64,000 nucleotides of DNA from Taishania sp964580465 (GTDB taxonomy: Bacteria > Bacteroidota > Bacteroidia > Flavobacteriales_D > Crocinitomicaceae), in the NCBI GenBank assembly GCA_964580465.1, contig CAZOKJ010000005.1:1-64000 (forward strand), written 5' to 3'. Position 1 is the stretch's first letter. Every line of letters begins with the position of its first letter. The notes under the pieces were generated by a model. It had not been told where the DNA came from. It saw only the letters and a list, made by a program, of their open reading frames with translations, and did no database searches. Both the position numbers and the translations under genes were made by a program. This document shows positions 54,075-62,327 of this stretch, piece after piece.

Positions 54075-55187
54075 ATGAAAACAACAAAAAATATATTCTT
54101 ACTTCGTTTGGCTTTGACGCTTTTTAGCATTATTGCACTGTCCTACATTTTGATCGTTGGCAAATACATTATAGCTCCCTTCTTTTTAGCACTTTTGTTG
54201 GCAGTTTTATTCGTTCCTTTTGCTTCATTTTTAGAAAATAAGTTGCGTTTTGGTAGAGCTTTGTCAACTCTGACGTCTATGACTGTTATTTTAGTTTTGT
54301 TTGCTTTTTTTGGTTACTTTTTTGGGACACAACTAGCTGATTTTAACCAAGACGTTCCGCTTCTTAAAGAGCAGTCTAATAATGTTTTTATTGGTTTTCA
54401 GCAATGGATAGACGCTACCTTTCATGTAAATTCTAAACAACAGTTTGAATACATTGATATGGGTATTTCCCGTTTGTTGTCCTCTTCTGTTGAAATAGTT
54501 GGGGTTACTTTTAACGTGCTAGCATCTAGTTTTGCTTTTATCATGTTTTTTAGCTTTTTCTTTATTTTTATCTTGAATTACCGAAAATTGTTGGTGTCAT
54601 TTTTGTTCAATGTATTCGCTGATGAACATAAAAGTCGTGTCAATAAAGTTATCGGAGAAATAAAGCAAATGACTAAAAGTTACATGGTAGGTGTGGGAAT
54701 TCAAATTTTGCTCGTCTTCTTGTTAACGTTATTAACACTTTCAATGATTCAAGTGAAATACGCGTTATTGCTTAGTTTATTAACTGCTTTGATAAACATT
54801 GTTCCCTATATTGGCATTTTGTTTTCTATGTTGTTAACTGCACTAATTGCTTTTGTTACAGGTGCACCAATTGATGGATTGTATGTGTTTATTGTGTACA
54901 TCGTTGTTCATATCATAGATGCCAATTTGATTTTGCCTTTTGTTGTAGGTTCAAAAGTTAAAATTAACGCATTGGTTACTTTCCTTGGTTTGTTGATTGG
55001 TGAAGGTTTATGGGGAATTTCAGGCATGTTGTTGAGTATTCCTTCGTTAGCTATTTTAAAAATTATTTTTGATAATGTGGATTCGTTAAAACCTTGGGGA
55101 GCTTTACTAGGGGAGAATGTGAAATCTAAACGCAAACGCAGAAAAATTCGAATAACAAAGAAAATCGTTTTAGTTGAAAAAGAATAA
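54075..55187 (+). CDS. AI-2E (TqsA/PerM) family transporter
   Basis: An inner-membrane protein of 370 residues with about eight helices. Family traits: the N-terminal double helix LSYILIVGKYIIAPFFLALL, a long loop near 110-150, the central RVNKVIGEIKQMTKSYMVGV motif near residue 195, and the C-terminal re-entrant ALINIVPYIGILFSMLLTAL followed by LILPFVVGSKVKINAL and the GEGLWGISGMLLSIPSLAIL end, ending in a basic KRKRRK tail. The AI-2 link is known only for TqsA; other members are Na+/H+ or unknown permeases. Third gene of the YtxH operon. Substrate unknown. Confidence 0.88.
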   Translation: MKTTKNIFLLRLALTLFSIIALSYILIVGKYIIAPFFLALLLAVLFVPFASFLENKLRFGRALSTLTSMTVILVLFAFFGYFFGTQLADFNQDVPLLKEQSNNVFIGFQQWIDATFHVNSKQQFEYIDMGISRLLSSSVEIVGVTFNVLASSFAFIMFFSFFFIFILNYRKLLVSFLFNVFADEHKSRVNKVIGEIKQMTKSYMVGVGIQILLVFLLTLLTLSMIQVKYALLLSLLTALINIVPYIGILFSMLLTALIAFVTGAPIDGLYVFIVYIVVHIIDANLILPFVVGSKVKINALVTFLGLLIGEGLWGISGMLLSIPSLAILKIIFDNVDSLKPWGALLGENVKSKRKRRKIRITKKIVLVEKE

Positions 55188-55236
55188 CATTCACATTTAT
55201 TTTTTTATTTTCATCAATTTTATGTAACTTAGCAAT

Positions 55237-55779
55237 ATGAAATACCTAGTGCTATTCATTCTATCGATTGTTTTGTTTTCTTGTTCAGACTTGAAAAAAG
55301 GGCGTCAACTCAATGAGTTGAAAGTCGTGGAGGAAGCGTATGTTCAATTGCAAAAAGATTGGAATAATGAAAATATTCAAACGATTGATAGCTTATCACA
55401 TGCCTGCCATTCGAAATTGGATTCCATAAAGCTGTTTTACAATGATCAAGAGTTAGACCTTGAAACAGTTAAGAAAGTAGATCGATTTAAACAATCGGAA
55501 GAAGATTTTAAAAGTATTAAAAAAATGAACGAGTTTTTCCCTAGTTTATTGGATGAAAAACTAAAATCAATTCAAAAACTTACCAAAGACGTAAATACAG
55601 GGAGTGGAAGAAGAGAAAAATACGAAGAATACATTGATTTTGAACAACGTGAGTTGGTTGCTTTACAACAACAATTTTCGGATTATCAAGCAACAAAGAA
55701 AAGATGTTTAGAAAATTATAAAGGATCTGAACGGGCTATTATTCAGTTGATTGATTCCTTAAAAAAACAATCTAATTAA
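55237..55779 (+). CDS. Predicted lipoprotein, helical
   Basis: A 180-residue protein with a lipoprotein signal: MKYLVLFILSIVLFSC, Cys at residue 16, followed by SD. The mature part is highly charged and helical, with probable coiled coils (FKQSEEDFKSIKKMNEFF, EEYIDFEQRELVALQQQF). No domain is recognised. It stands 50 bp after the AI-2E gene and 44 bp before a TPR protein; the three may be one transcription unit. Function unknown; probably an envelope-associated spacer or chaperone-like protein, but that is guesswork. Confidence 0.75.
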   Translation: MKYLVLFILSIVLFSCSDLKKGRQLNELKVVEEAYVQLQKDWNNENIQTIDSLSHACHSKLDSIKLFYNDQELDLETVKKVDRFKQSEEDFKSIKKMNEFFPSLLDEKLKSIQKLTKDVNTGSGRREKYEEYIDFEQRELVALQQQFSDYQATKKRCLENYKGSERAIIQLIDSLKKQSN

Positions 55780-55822
55780 GTAGCATGGTTTTTGATGTTA
55801 TTCTTTTAAGTTTAGAATTAGT

Positions 55823-57670
55823 ATGAATGCTTTAACGCGCCATTTATTGCTCCTTTTATTGTTGGTGTTTTCAGTTAATATGACTGTAAAAGCACAGGGA
55901 GATGACGTGCAATTGGCTAATCATTATTACGCCCAGGGTGATTACGAAAAAGCAAAACCATATTATGCTAAATTGTACAATCGAGAACCATTGAAGGTCT
56001 ATTTCGAACGTTATTATTACTGTTTGATGGCCGAAAAAGATGTAAAAGCTGCTGAAAAACTAATAAAGAATCAATTAAAAATTTCAAATAACTCTGCTGA
56101 ATATCAATTGTTTTTGGCTCAATTTTATGAAGAAACAGATGAGTTGTCTAAAGCTGAGAAATTATACAAAACATTAATTGATGAATTGCCACCAAGTCCC
56201 AATGCTGTAACGAACTTATACGATGCTTTTAAAGCAAAAGGGAAAAATGATTATGCTTTTCAAACGATTGTGAAAGGTCGTAATATGCTGAAACAATCGT
56301 ACCCCTTAAATTTTCAATTTGCTGAGTATTATGGATCAGTAAAAGAAACTAAAAAAATGATTCAAGAATACCTTGATTTATTGAATTATAATTCAGGTTA
56401 TTCTTCTGCTGTTCAAACTGTTTTAGGCCGTGTAATTGATTTCAACAATAAGTCAAGTGAGGAATACATTACCTTAAAGTCAGAACTACTCGCTCGGGCG
56501 CAAAGCAAACCAAATGACACTACTTTGTCGGAGATAGTAACATGGTTTTTTATTCAAAGCAAGGACTTTACTACTGCATTGATGCAAGAGCAAGCGATGG
56601 ATAAACGATTGGATTTGAATGGAAGAAGAGTTTTTGAATTAGGACAAGTGTGTGCTCAAAACAATGATTATACTACGGCTAGAAAAGCGTTTACTTACGT
56701 TAAAAATTTGGGTGAAAACGGTCCGCTTTTTTACCAAGCTGAAAATGCAATGCTAAATACTCGTTATAAAGAGGTGATTACGAATGGAAATTTAAGCAAA
56801 ACAGAATTAAATGAAACAATAAACGAATATACTCAAACGCTCAATAGAGTCGGAAAAACATATCGAACTTTACCATTGATTATTGAACTGGCTCATATCC
56901 AAGCTTTCTACAATGACAAAGCTTCTGAAGCAATCGGTTTGTTGGATCAAGCATTGAAAATGGAACGCTTAACGGATATTCAAAAAGCTGAAATTAAAAT
57001 GAAATTGGGCGATATCAATGTTTTACATGGAGATATGTGGGAGGCTTCTTTGTACTATATGCAAGTTGATAAAGAATTTAAGTTTGAACCCATTGGGCAT
57101 GAAGCGCGCTTTAAAAATGCACGCATTTTTTACTATGATGGTGAATTTAACTTTGCGCAATCTCAATTAGACGTATTGAAGCAAGGAACTTCTCGCTTAA
57201 TTTCAAATGATGCCATTCAATTGTCGATTTTAATTACTGATAATTTTGGATTAGACAGCAATTACCAAGCCATGAGTTGGTTTGCAAAAGCAGATTTATT
57301 AATAGAACAACATAAATACAACCAAGCTTTTCAACTGTTTGATAGTATCATTACGGTTTATCCTTACCATAGTTTGGGAGATGAAATTTTGATAAAAAAA
57401 GCTCAAGCAATGCAATATCAAGGAAAGTGGAATGAAGCAATTGCTTATTTGGATGAATTATTAAAATACTATCCAGAGGATATTTTAGCAGATGATGCTT
57501 GGTTTATAAAAGGAGATATTTATCAAAATCATTTGTTAAACAATGAAAAAGCAATGGAGTGTTACAAAGAATTATTGTTTAACTACAAAGGATCATTATT
57601 CACAGCAGAGGTAAGAAAACGTATTAGAGAATTAAGGGGAGATGCAATGCCTGCAGAAGAAGAATTATAG
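55823..57670 (+). CDS. Exported tetratricopeptide-repeat protein
   Basis: A 615-residue protein with a signal peptide (1-25, ending MTVKAQ) and TPR-like helical repeats over most of its length: ANHYYAQGDYEKAKPYYAKL near 32, EEYQLF-type pairs near 95, YTTARKAFTYVKN near 290, EASLYYMQVDKEFKFEPIGH near 410, WNEAIAYLDELLKYYPEDIL near 545 and LNNEKAMECYKELLFNYKGS near 585. TPR scaffolds of this size accompany outer-membrane assembly or motility in Bacteroidota, but no specific homologue is recognised. Its last 6 bp overlap the convergent gene at 57665. Confidence 0.85.
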   Translation: MNALTRHLLLLLLLVFSVNMTVKAQGDDVQLANHYYAQGDYEKAKPYYAKLYNREPLKVYFERYYYCLMAEKDVKAAEKLIKNQLKISNNSAEYQLFLAQFYEETDELSKAEKLYKTLIDELPPSPNAVTNLYDAFKAKGKNDYAFQTIVKGRNMLKQSYPLNFQFAEYYGSVKETKKMIQEYLDLLNYNSGYSSAVQTVLGRVIDFNNKSSEEYITLKSELLARAQSKPNDTTLSEIVTWFFIQSKDFTTALMQEQAMDKRLDLNGRRVFELGQVCAQNNDYTTARKAFTYVKNLGENGPLFYQAENAMLNTRYKEVITNGNLSKTELNETINEYTQTLNRVGKTYRTLPLIIELAHIQAFYNDKASEAIGLLDQALKMERLTDIQKAEIKMKLGDINVLHGDMWEASLYYMQVDKEFKFEPIGHEARFKNARIFYYDGEFNFAQSQLDVLKQGTSRLISNDAIQLSILITDNFGLDSNYQAMSWFAKADLLIEQHKYNQAFQLFDSIITVYPYHSLGDEILIKKAQAMQYQGKWNEAIAYLDELLKYYPEDILADDAWFIKGDIYQNHLLNNEKAMECYKELLFNYKGSLFTAEVRKRIRELRGDAMPAEEEL

Positions 57671-57967
57671 CAATCCTTTTTTATACCTTTCTCTCCAATA
57701 ATTTTTTTCTATTTCACGTTCAATTAATAACTGAGCTAGTACGTCTCCGGCGTTTTGATTACCAGTATTTGCCAGTGATTCTCTTACTTTTTTTTCTGAA
57801 ACATCTACGCGATACAGAATGTTAACTAAAGATTGGAAATCTTTTTCGATTAACTCGTTTAAATAGTTAGAAAGGATACGAAATAAGTCATTGCCACTTT
57901 CATTGGTTAACTCGAGTGTTTCAATCACTTTCAGTAGTGCTTTTTCACTGTTTTTATCTTGTGGCAT
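57665..57967 (-). CDS. Small conserved-looking hypothetical protein
   Basis: A 100-residue protein without signal or membrane segment. The N-terminal part is helical (SEKALLKVIETLELTNESGN) and the C-terminus carries LIEREIEKNYWRERYKKGLL. No domain recognised. It starts 20 bp after the stop of the TerB/LETM1-like gene (57988), so it is in the same minus-strand unit and probably works with that protein. It overlaps the TPR gene by 6 bp tail to tail. Coding is supported by frame length and residue composition. Confidence 0.7.
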   Translation of the reverse strand: MPQDKNSEKALLKVIETLELTNESGNDLFRILSNYLNELIEKDFQSLVNILYRVDVSEKKVRESLANTGNQNAGDVLAQLLIEREIEKNYWRERYKKGLL

Positions 57968-57987
57968 AGACTTTTTATTAATAAACG

Positions 57988-59238
57988 TTATTCTATCTCA
58001 TTCGTTTTGAATGAAGATGGAATTAAATCGGGAACTATTTTTAGAATTAAAGGAAGTAAGATTGCACCTCCTGGTAACATGAAAATAGTTAATGCAGGAA
58101 CCGTCTTAATGATATCCATAAATTGAGATTTTACCTTTTCCTTTTCGTCTGCTGTTAATTCTTGTGAGCGCGATTTATTAATTAAACTAATCAATTCTTT
58201 GCTTTCCGACAATTCTAAAGCAATCCTATCTTTGTTTCGTATTAAAATTTTACTCCAACGAGAAGTCATGTTACCATAAATTTTCTCGTAAGTATTTTTG
58301 TTGCTCAAAAAACTGTTTTTAATATCACTGTTCAGTAAAAAATGCTCAATCATTATCAATGACTCATCCAAATCTTGTTGATTCATCTCAAAGTACTGAA
58401 TAAGACTTCTCACAAAATCTGTTTCTACAGTTTCAACAATGTGATTTCTAAAGATGGTCAAAACAGTTAAATCAACAATAAAACGAGCTAATTGCTTATC
58501 TTTTTGTACTAAATCTGAAAAATCTGAGAACGTGGGTTCATTTTTGATAAATAGCTCAGCTTTTTGATGGTATTCGTCTTCTAAGTTAGCTGCGTTAAGA
58601 AACAAATCATAAAACTCAATCTCTTTATCATCCACTTTTCCATCGGCGTGAGCAGCCATCGAGATAGCAACCAACGCATTATAAGCATATTCTGAATAGT
58701 TGGCAATTACTTTCTCTTCGTTGAAATTTAAAAAACGACGATAAATGATAATGTCAAGGTAAATAAATACATTTCCTACTGATTTTAATAACCAACGGCT
58801 ATCAAAAATACTAGAACTTACAGTGATGCGTTTCGATAAGCTGTTTTCTAATTGTACAGTGTTCGATTCTTTTCCCCAAAAAGAAAGTATATTCTGAAAT
58901 ATAGAGTTACTAACCTGAGGATAGAACTTCATAACAGATTCAACAAAATTATTTTTTAAGTTGCTTCTATCTTTATTTTTCAGTAGAAACTCTAAAAGTA
59001 AAGTTTCAAACAGCAACACTTTTAATTTTTCATCATTCGTCCAATTATCTTTATCTTTTAATTGATAAAACAAAAAATGGGATGGAATTCCAAAAATAAA
59101 TCCAGTTTGTGCGCTTAATAAGTGAACATAGGCAGCTGAGCTAACATTGGGAATAGAAGGATAAGTTAAAAGAATTTTTCCTTCATCTACTAATGAAAAG
59201 TATTTGTCAATCCAACCTTTTGATCCTGGTGATAACAT
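57988..59238 (-). CDS. TerB-like and LETM1-like domain protein
   Basis: A 416-residue protein. Residues about 1-180 are helical and unrecognised. Residues about 190-310 look TerB-like (ALVAISMAAHADGKVDDKEI, with the acidic metal-site spacing of that fold). The C-terminal 80 residues (RNKDRIALELSESKELISLI ... TIFMLPGGAILLPLILKIVP) match the bacterial LETM1-like pattern of a soluble helix followed by a hydrophobic membrane-associated segment. The mitochondrial LETM1 name refers to ion exchange; bacterial relatives are uncharacterised. First gene of a two-gene minus-strand unit, divergent from norC. Confidence 0.7.
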   Translation of the reverse strand: MLSPGSKGWIDKYFSLVDEGKILLTYPSIPNVSSAAYVHLLSAQTGFIFGIPSHFLFYQLKDKDNWTNDEKLKVLLFETLLLEFLLKNKDRSNLKNNFVESVMKFYPQVSNSIFQNILSFWGKESNTVQLENSLSKRITVSSSIFDSRWLLKSVGNVFIYLDIIIYRRFLNFNEEKVIANYSEYAYNALVAISMAAHADGKVDDKEIEFYDLFLNAANLEDEYHQKAELFIKNEPTFSDFSDLVQKDKQLARFIVDLTVLTIFRNHIVETVETDFVRSLIQYFEMNQQDLDESLIMIEHFLLNSDIKNSFLSNKNTYEKIYGNMTSRWSKILIRNKDRIALELSESKELISLINKSRSQELTADEKEKVKSQFMDIIKTVPALTIFMLPGGAILLPLILKIVPDLIPSSFKTNEIE

Positions 59239-59329
59239 CGTTTTTGTTTGTAATACACAAATTTACAAAATTCTAAAACACTTCCAATTTTAATGCTAAA
59301 AATATTGAATGACAATTAAATGACAAACT

Positions 59330-59375
59330 TATGATTTGAGTCATAGAATTAATCCATCGTTATGACTTAATTTTA
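59330..59375 (+). promoter_or_regulatory. FNR/CRP-geometry site and -7 box before norC
   Basis: TATGA-TTTGAG-TCATA (59330-59345) is a TGA-N6-TCA palindrome. TAATTTTA (59368-59375) fits the -7 box with one mismatch and no TTG lies at -33. The palindrome is centred about 41 bp before the implied start near 59379, as at nadA. The leader to the ATG is about 80 nt. Confidence 0.6.
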
Positions 59376-59458
59376 CACCCAAGAGTAGAAGTATTAAAGT
59401 GTTTCTTTACTCTTAATGTATATATAATGTTCAAGTATTCATTAAAAATTAAAAAGTT

Positions 59459-59890
59459 ATGTTATCAAAATCACAGGCGAGAACGTTCTTTTTAGGAGGT
59501 ACTGTAGTAACTTTCTTAGCTTTCATTGGGCTAACAGTTTACTCATTCAGTCCTAAAAACGACCAGACCAACCATGACAAGATTGATCCTCAGGTAGTTC
59601 GTGGTAAGGAAATCTGGGAAAAAAACAATTGTATGGGGTGTCATACTATTATGGGAGAAGGAGGGTATTATGCACCTGAATTAACCAAAGTAGTTGAACG
59701 CAGAGGAGAAGGCTTAATTAAAGCAATTTTAACTTCACCTAAACCTTGGGCACCAAAAGGACGTAAAATGGTTGCTTACGGCATGAACAATGAAGATGCA
59801 GAGGCAGTAATTGCGTACTTTAAATGGGTCGGAGAAATCGACTTAAATGGATTTGATAGAGTTGTTTCACCATTAGCGAAAGAGGATTAA
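59459..59890 (+). CDS. norC: Nitric oxide reductase cytochrome c subunit
   Basis: The membrane-anchored cytochrome c that feeds electrons to NorB. It has an N-terminal anchor helix (about 9-29, TFFLGGTVVTFLAFIGLTVY), the haem c site C58-M-G-C61-H62 in NNCMGCHTIMGEGGYYAPEL, and a probable Met axial ligand near residue 103 (GRKMVAYGMNN). Length 143 is typical. It is the first gene of the nor operon, with norB 140 bp downstream. Haem c maturation genes are not in this window. The promoter region carries an FNR-like site. Confidence 0.96.
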   Translation: MLSKSQARTFFLGGTVVTFLAFIGLTVYSFSPKNDQTNHDKIDPQVVRGKEIWEKNNCMGCHTIMGEGGYYAPELTKVVERRGEGLIKAILTSPKPWAPKGRKMVAYGMNNEDAEAVIAYFKWVGEIDLNGFDRVVSPLAKED

Positions 59891-60030
59891 AAGAATGTAA
59901 AAGAAATCTTTAAGAAAACTTGCGGAGATGAATCAACGACTAAGGGTACACTCGGAGAAGAAACGCAAATGTTGAGCTAAATGATTTACGAGCAGTCTAA
60001 GTTCTAAATTCAAACACAAAAATTAGAGTT

Positions 60031-61380
60031 ATGAAATATAAATCACAAAAGGTAGCCTATTGGTTTTTCGCACTTTGTATGTTGTTGTTAACATTGCAAT
60101 TAACGTACGGTTTTATCATGGGCTTTGCGCGCATTGGAATGGATAATTTACATGAGTATATTCCATTTAACACAGCTAGAGCAGTACATACTAACTTGTT
60201 AGTAGTTTGGTTGTTAACAGGTTTTATGGGAGCAGCTTATTACATCATTCCTGAAGAAGCTCAACGTGAATTAGTAAGTGTAAAATTAGCTTATGTTCAG
60301 TTGATTTCTTTAGCAGTAGTAGGTGTTGTTGCTGTTGCAGGTTTCCACTTAAACTATTGGGAAGGTCGTAAATTCTTGGAAATCCCTAGAGAATTAGATT
60401 TCTTAGTAGTGGTAAACGTTCTATTATTCTTGGGCTTAATTTTAGCTACTTTGTTTAAGGGTAAAAGACGTACAACAACAGCATTGGTGTTAACAATGGG
60501 ATTAGTATTTGCTGCATTATTGTACTTACCAGGTATGATTTGGTTTGATAGCCAAGTTACTGACTCTTTCTTCCGTTGGTGGGTTGTTCACTTATGGGTT
60601 GAAGGTGTATGGGAATTAATCATGGGTGGTATCTTGTCTTACTTATTGATTAAATTAACAGGTGTTGACCGTGAAGTTATCGAAAAATGGTTGTATGTAA
60701 TCGTTGGTTTAACTTTCTTGTCTGGTATTTTAGGAACTGGTCACCACTATTACTTCATCGGAGTAAATAAAATTTGGTTAGTAGTTGGTGGTATCTTCTC
60801 TGCATTGGAACCATTAGCATTCTTAGCAATGGCATTGTTTGCACTATTTATGTATAGAAAAGGTGAGAAAAATCACCCTAATAAAATTGCATTGTTCTGG
60901 ACAATTGGTGCAGCTATCGTATCTTTCTTGGGTGCAGGTGTATTAGGATTTGCTCATACTATGCCACAAACAAACTTGTACACACATGGTACATTAGTGA
61001 CAGCTTCTCACGGACACTTGGCTTTCTGGGGTGCTTACGCAATGATTGTTTTGGCTATCATTAGCTACGCATTACCAAACTTAACAGGTAGAAAACGTTA
61101 CAACAATGCGACTGGTCACTGGGCGTTCTGGTTGGCTAACCTTGGAATGATCAGTATGACTGCTGCGTTTGGTGTGGCAGGTATTGCTCAAGTTTACATG
61201 GAGCGTGTGATGAAAAAAGAATTTATGGATGTACAAAATGAAATTAGTGTACACTTTGTAATTCTTATTATTGCAGCATCATTGTTTACTACAGGTATTT
61301 TAATGTACATCTACGAATTCATCAAGTATGGCAAGCCATCAGATGAGGGGATGGTTGCAAATGAAAATGAACTTGATTAG
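60031..61380 (+). CDS. norB: Nitric oxide reductase catalytic subunit (cNOR)
   Basis: The catalytic haem/non-haem iron subunit reducing 2 NO to N2O in the inner membrane. About 12 helices. Ligand-bearing segments: HTNLLVVWLLTGFMGAAYYI near residue 53; the active-site VVHLWVEGVWELIMGGILSY, with a metal His and conserved Glu, near 190; the His pair in GTGHHYYFIG near 240; and TASHGHLAFWGAYAMIVLAI near 330. Length 449 matches short cNOR, not the fused qNOR, which agrees with a separate norC. It starts 140 bp after norC without an obvious promoter and is followed by a hairpin before norQ. Confidence 0.96.
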   Translation: MKYKSQKVAYWFFALCMLLLTLQLTYGFIMGFARIGMDNLHEYIPFNTARAVHTNLLVVWLLTGFMGAAYYIIPEEAQRELVSVKLAYVQLISLAVVGVVAVAGFHLNYWEGRKFLEIPRELDFLVVVNVLLFLGLILATLFKGKRRTTTALVLTMGLVFAALLYLPGMIWFDSQVTDSFFRWWVVHLWVEGVWELIMGGILSYLLIKLTGVDREVIEKWLYVIVGLTFLSGILGTGHHYYFIGVNKIWLVVGGIFSALEPLAFLAMALFALFMYRKGEKNHPNKIALFWTIGAAIVSFLGAGVLGFAHTMPQTNLYTHGTLVTASHGHLAFWGAYAMIVLAIISYALPNLTGRKRYNNATGHWAFWLANLGMISMTAAFGVAGIAQVYMERVMKKEFMDVQNEISVHFVILIIAASLFTTGILMYIYEFIKYGKPSDEGMVANENELD

Positions 61381-61397
61381 TTATATATAAGTTAAAT

Positions 61398-61431
61398 AGA
61401 GGAGGAGATATGGTAATTTTTCTCCTCCTCT
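61398..61431 (+). other. Perfect intercistronic hairpin between norB and norQ
   Basis: AGAGGAGGAGA (61398-61408) and TCTCCTCCTCT (61421-61431) form an 11-bp stem around 12 nt. No T run follows (next bases AAAACTAATC), so it is not a classical terminator. It may block 3' decay or attenuate, raising NorB over NorQ/NorD. Confidence 0.75.
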
Positions 61432-61471
61432 AAAACTAATCAAATTAACAATTAAACTAAAAAAATAGGTT

Positions 61472-62257
61472 ATGACGGTTGCTGAAAATACACTATTTTA
61501 TAAAGCGGTAGGATCTGAAATTGATGTGTTTAACAAAGTGAATACATTAAAATTACCTCTTTTATTGAAAGGACCAACTGGTTCTGGAAAGTCAAGATTC
61601 ATTGAATATATGGCAAATGAACTTGGAAAAAAATTAATCACAGTAAATTGTAACGAAGAAACATCCTCAACGGACTTAATCGGACGCTTTATCATCAAAG
61701 GAGCTGAAACAGTTTGGATGGATGGACCTTTGACAACAGCTGTGAAAAATGGTTATATTTTATACCTTGACGAGGTTGCAGAAGCACGCCCTGATGTCAT
61801 CGTTGCTATTCACTCTTTAACAGACCACAGAAGAGAATTGTTTATTGATAAATTAGGAGAAACAGTGAAGGCTCATCCTGAATTTTTATTGGTAGCATCG
61901 TTTAATCCAGGTTACCAAAAAGGATTCAAAGAACTAAAACCTTCAACTAGACAACGTTTTGTGTCGCTTTCTTTTGATTATCCACAACCGAAAGCTGAAG
62001 TGGAAATTTTAATGAATGAAACAGGTGTAGATAAGGATGTCGCTCAAAAATTAGTGACGATTGCAAGTAAAATTCGTAATTTAACTGAATTGGGATTAAC
62101 TGAAACTGTTTCTACTCGTTTGCTTGTGAATGCTGCTAAAATGATTCATGATGGATTGCCTAAGCGATTGTCTGTCCATGTTGCAGTAGTGGAACCTCTA
62201 ACAGATGAACAAGATACATTGCAAGCATTAAAAGATTTATGTGATTTAATGATTTGA
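61472..62257 (+). CDS. norQ: NorQ, MoxR-type AAA+ ATPase
   Basis: A AAA+ ATPase of the CbbQ/NirQ/NorQ group that works with NorD to insert the non-haem iron or activate cNOR. Walker A GPTGSGKSRFIEY near residue 34, Walker B ILYLDEVAEARPDVIVAIHS near 92, a sensor 1 region FLLVASFNPGYQKGFKE near 135 and the Arg finger TRQRFVSLSF near 160. The C-terminal LTETVSTRLLVNAAKMI is typical of CbbQ. Length 261 matches. It is 91 bp after norB, with the hairpin above between them, and 70 bp before norD. Confidence 0.95.
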   Translation: MTVAENTLFYKAVGSEIDVFNKVNTLKLPLLLKGPTGSGKSRFIEYMANELGKKLITVNCNEETSSTDLIGRFIIKGAETVWMDGPLTTAVKNGYILYLDEVAEARPDVIVAIHSLTDHRRELFIDKLGETVKAHPEFLLVASFNPGYQKGFKELKPSTRQRFVSLSFDYPQPKAEVEILMNETGVDKDVAQKLVTIASKIRNLTELGLTETVSTRLLVNAAKMIHDGLPKRLSVHVAVVEPLTDEQDTLQALKDLCDLMI

Positions 62258-62327
62258 TTCACTCATAAATAGTTCCTTGAAAGTCAAGTGTTAACTATGA
62301 TTATTCATACACTAAAAACTGTTTATT

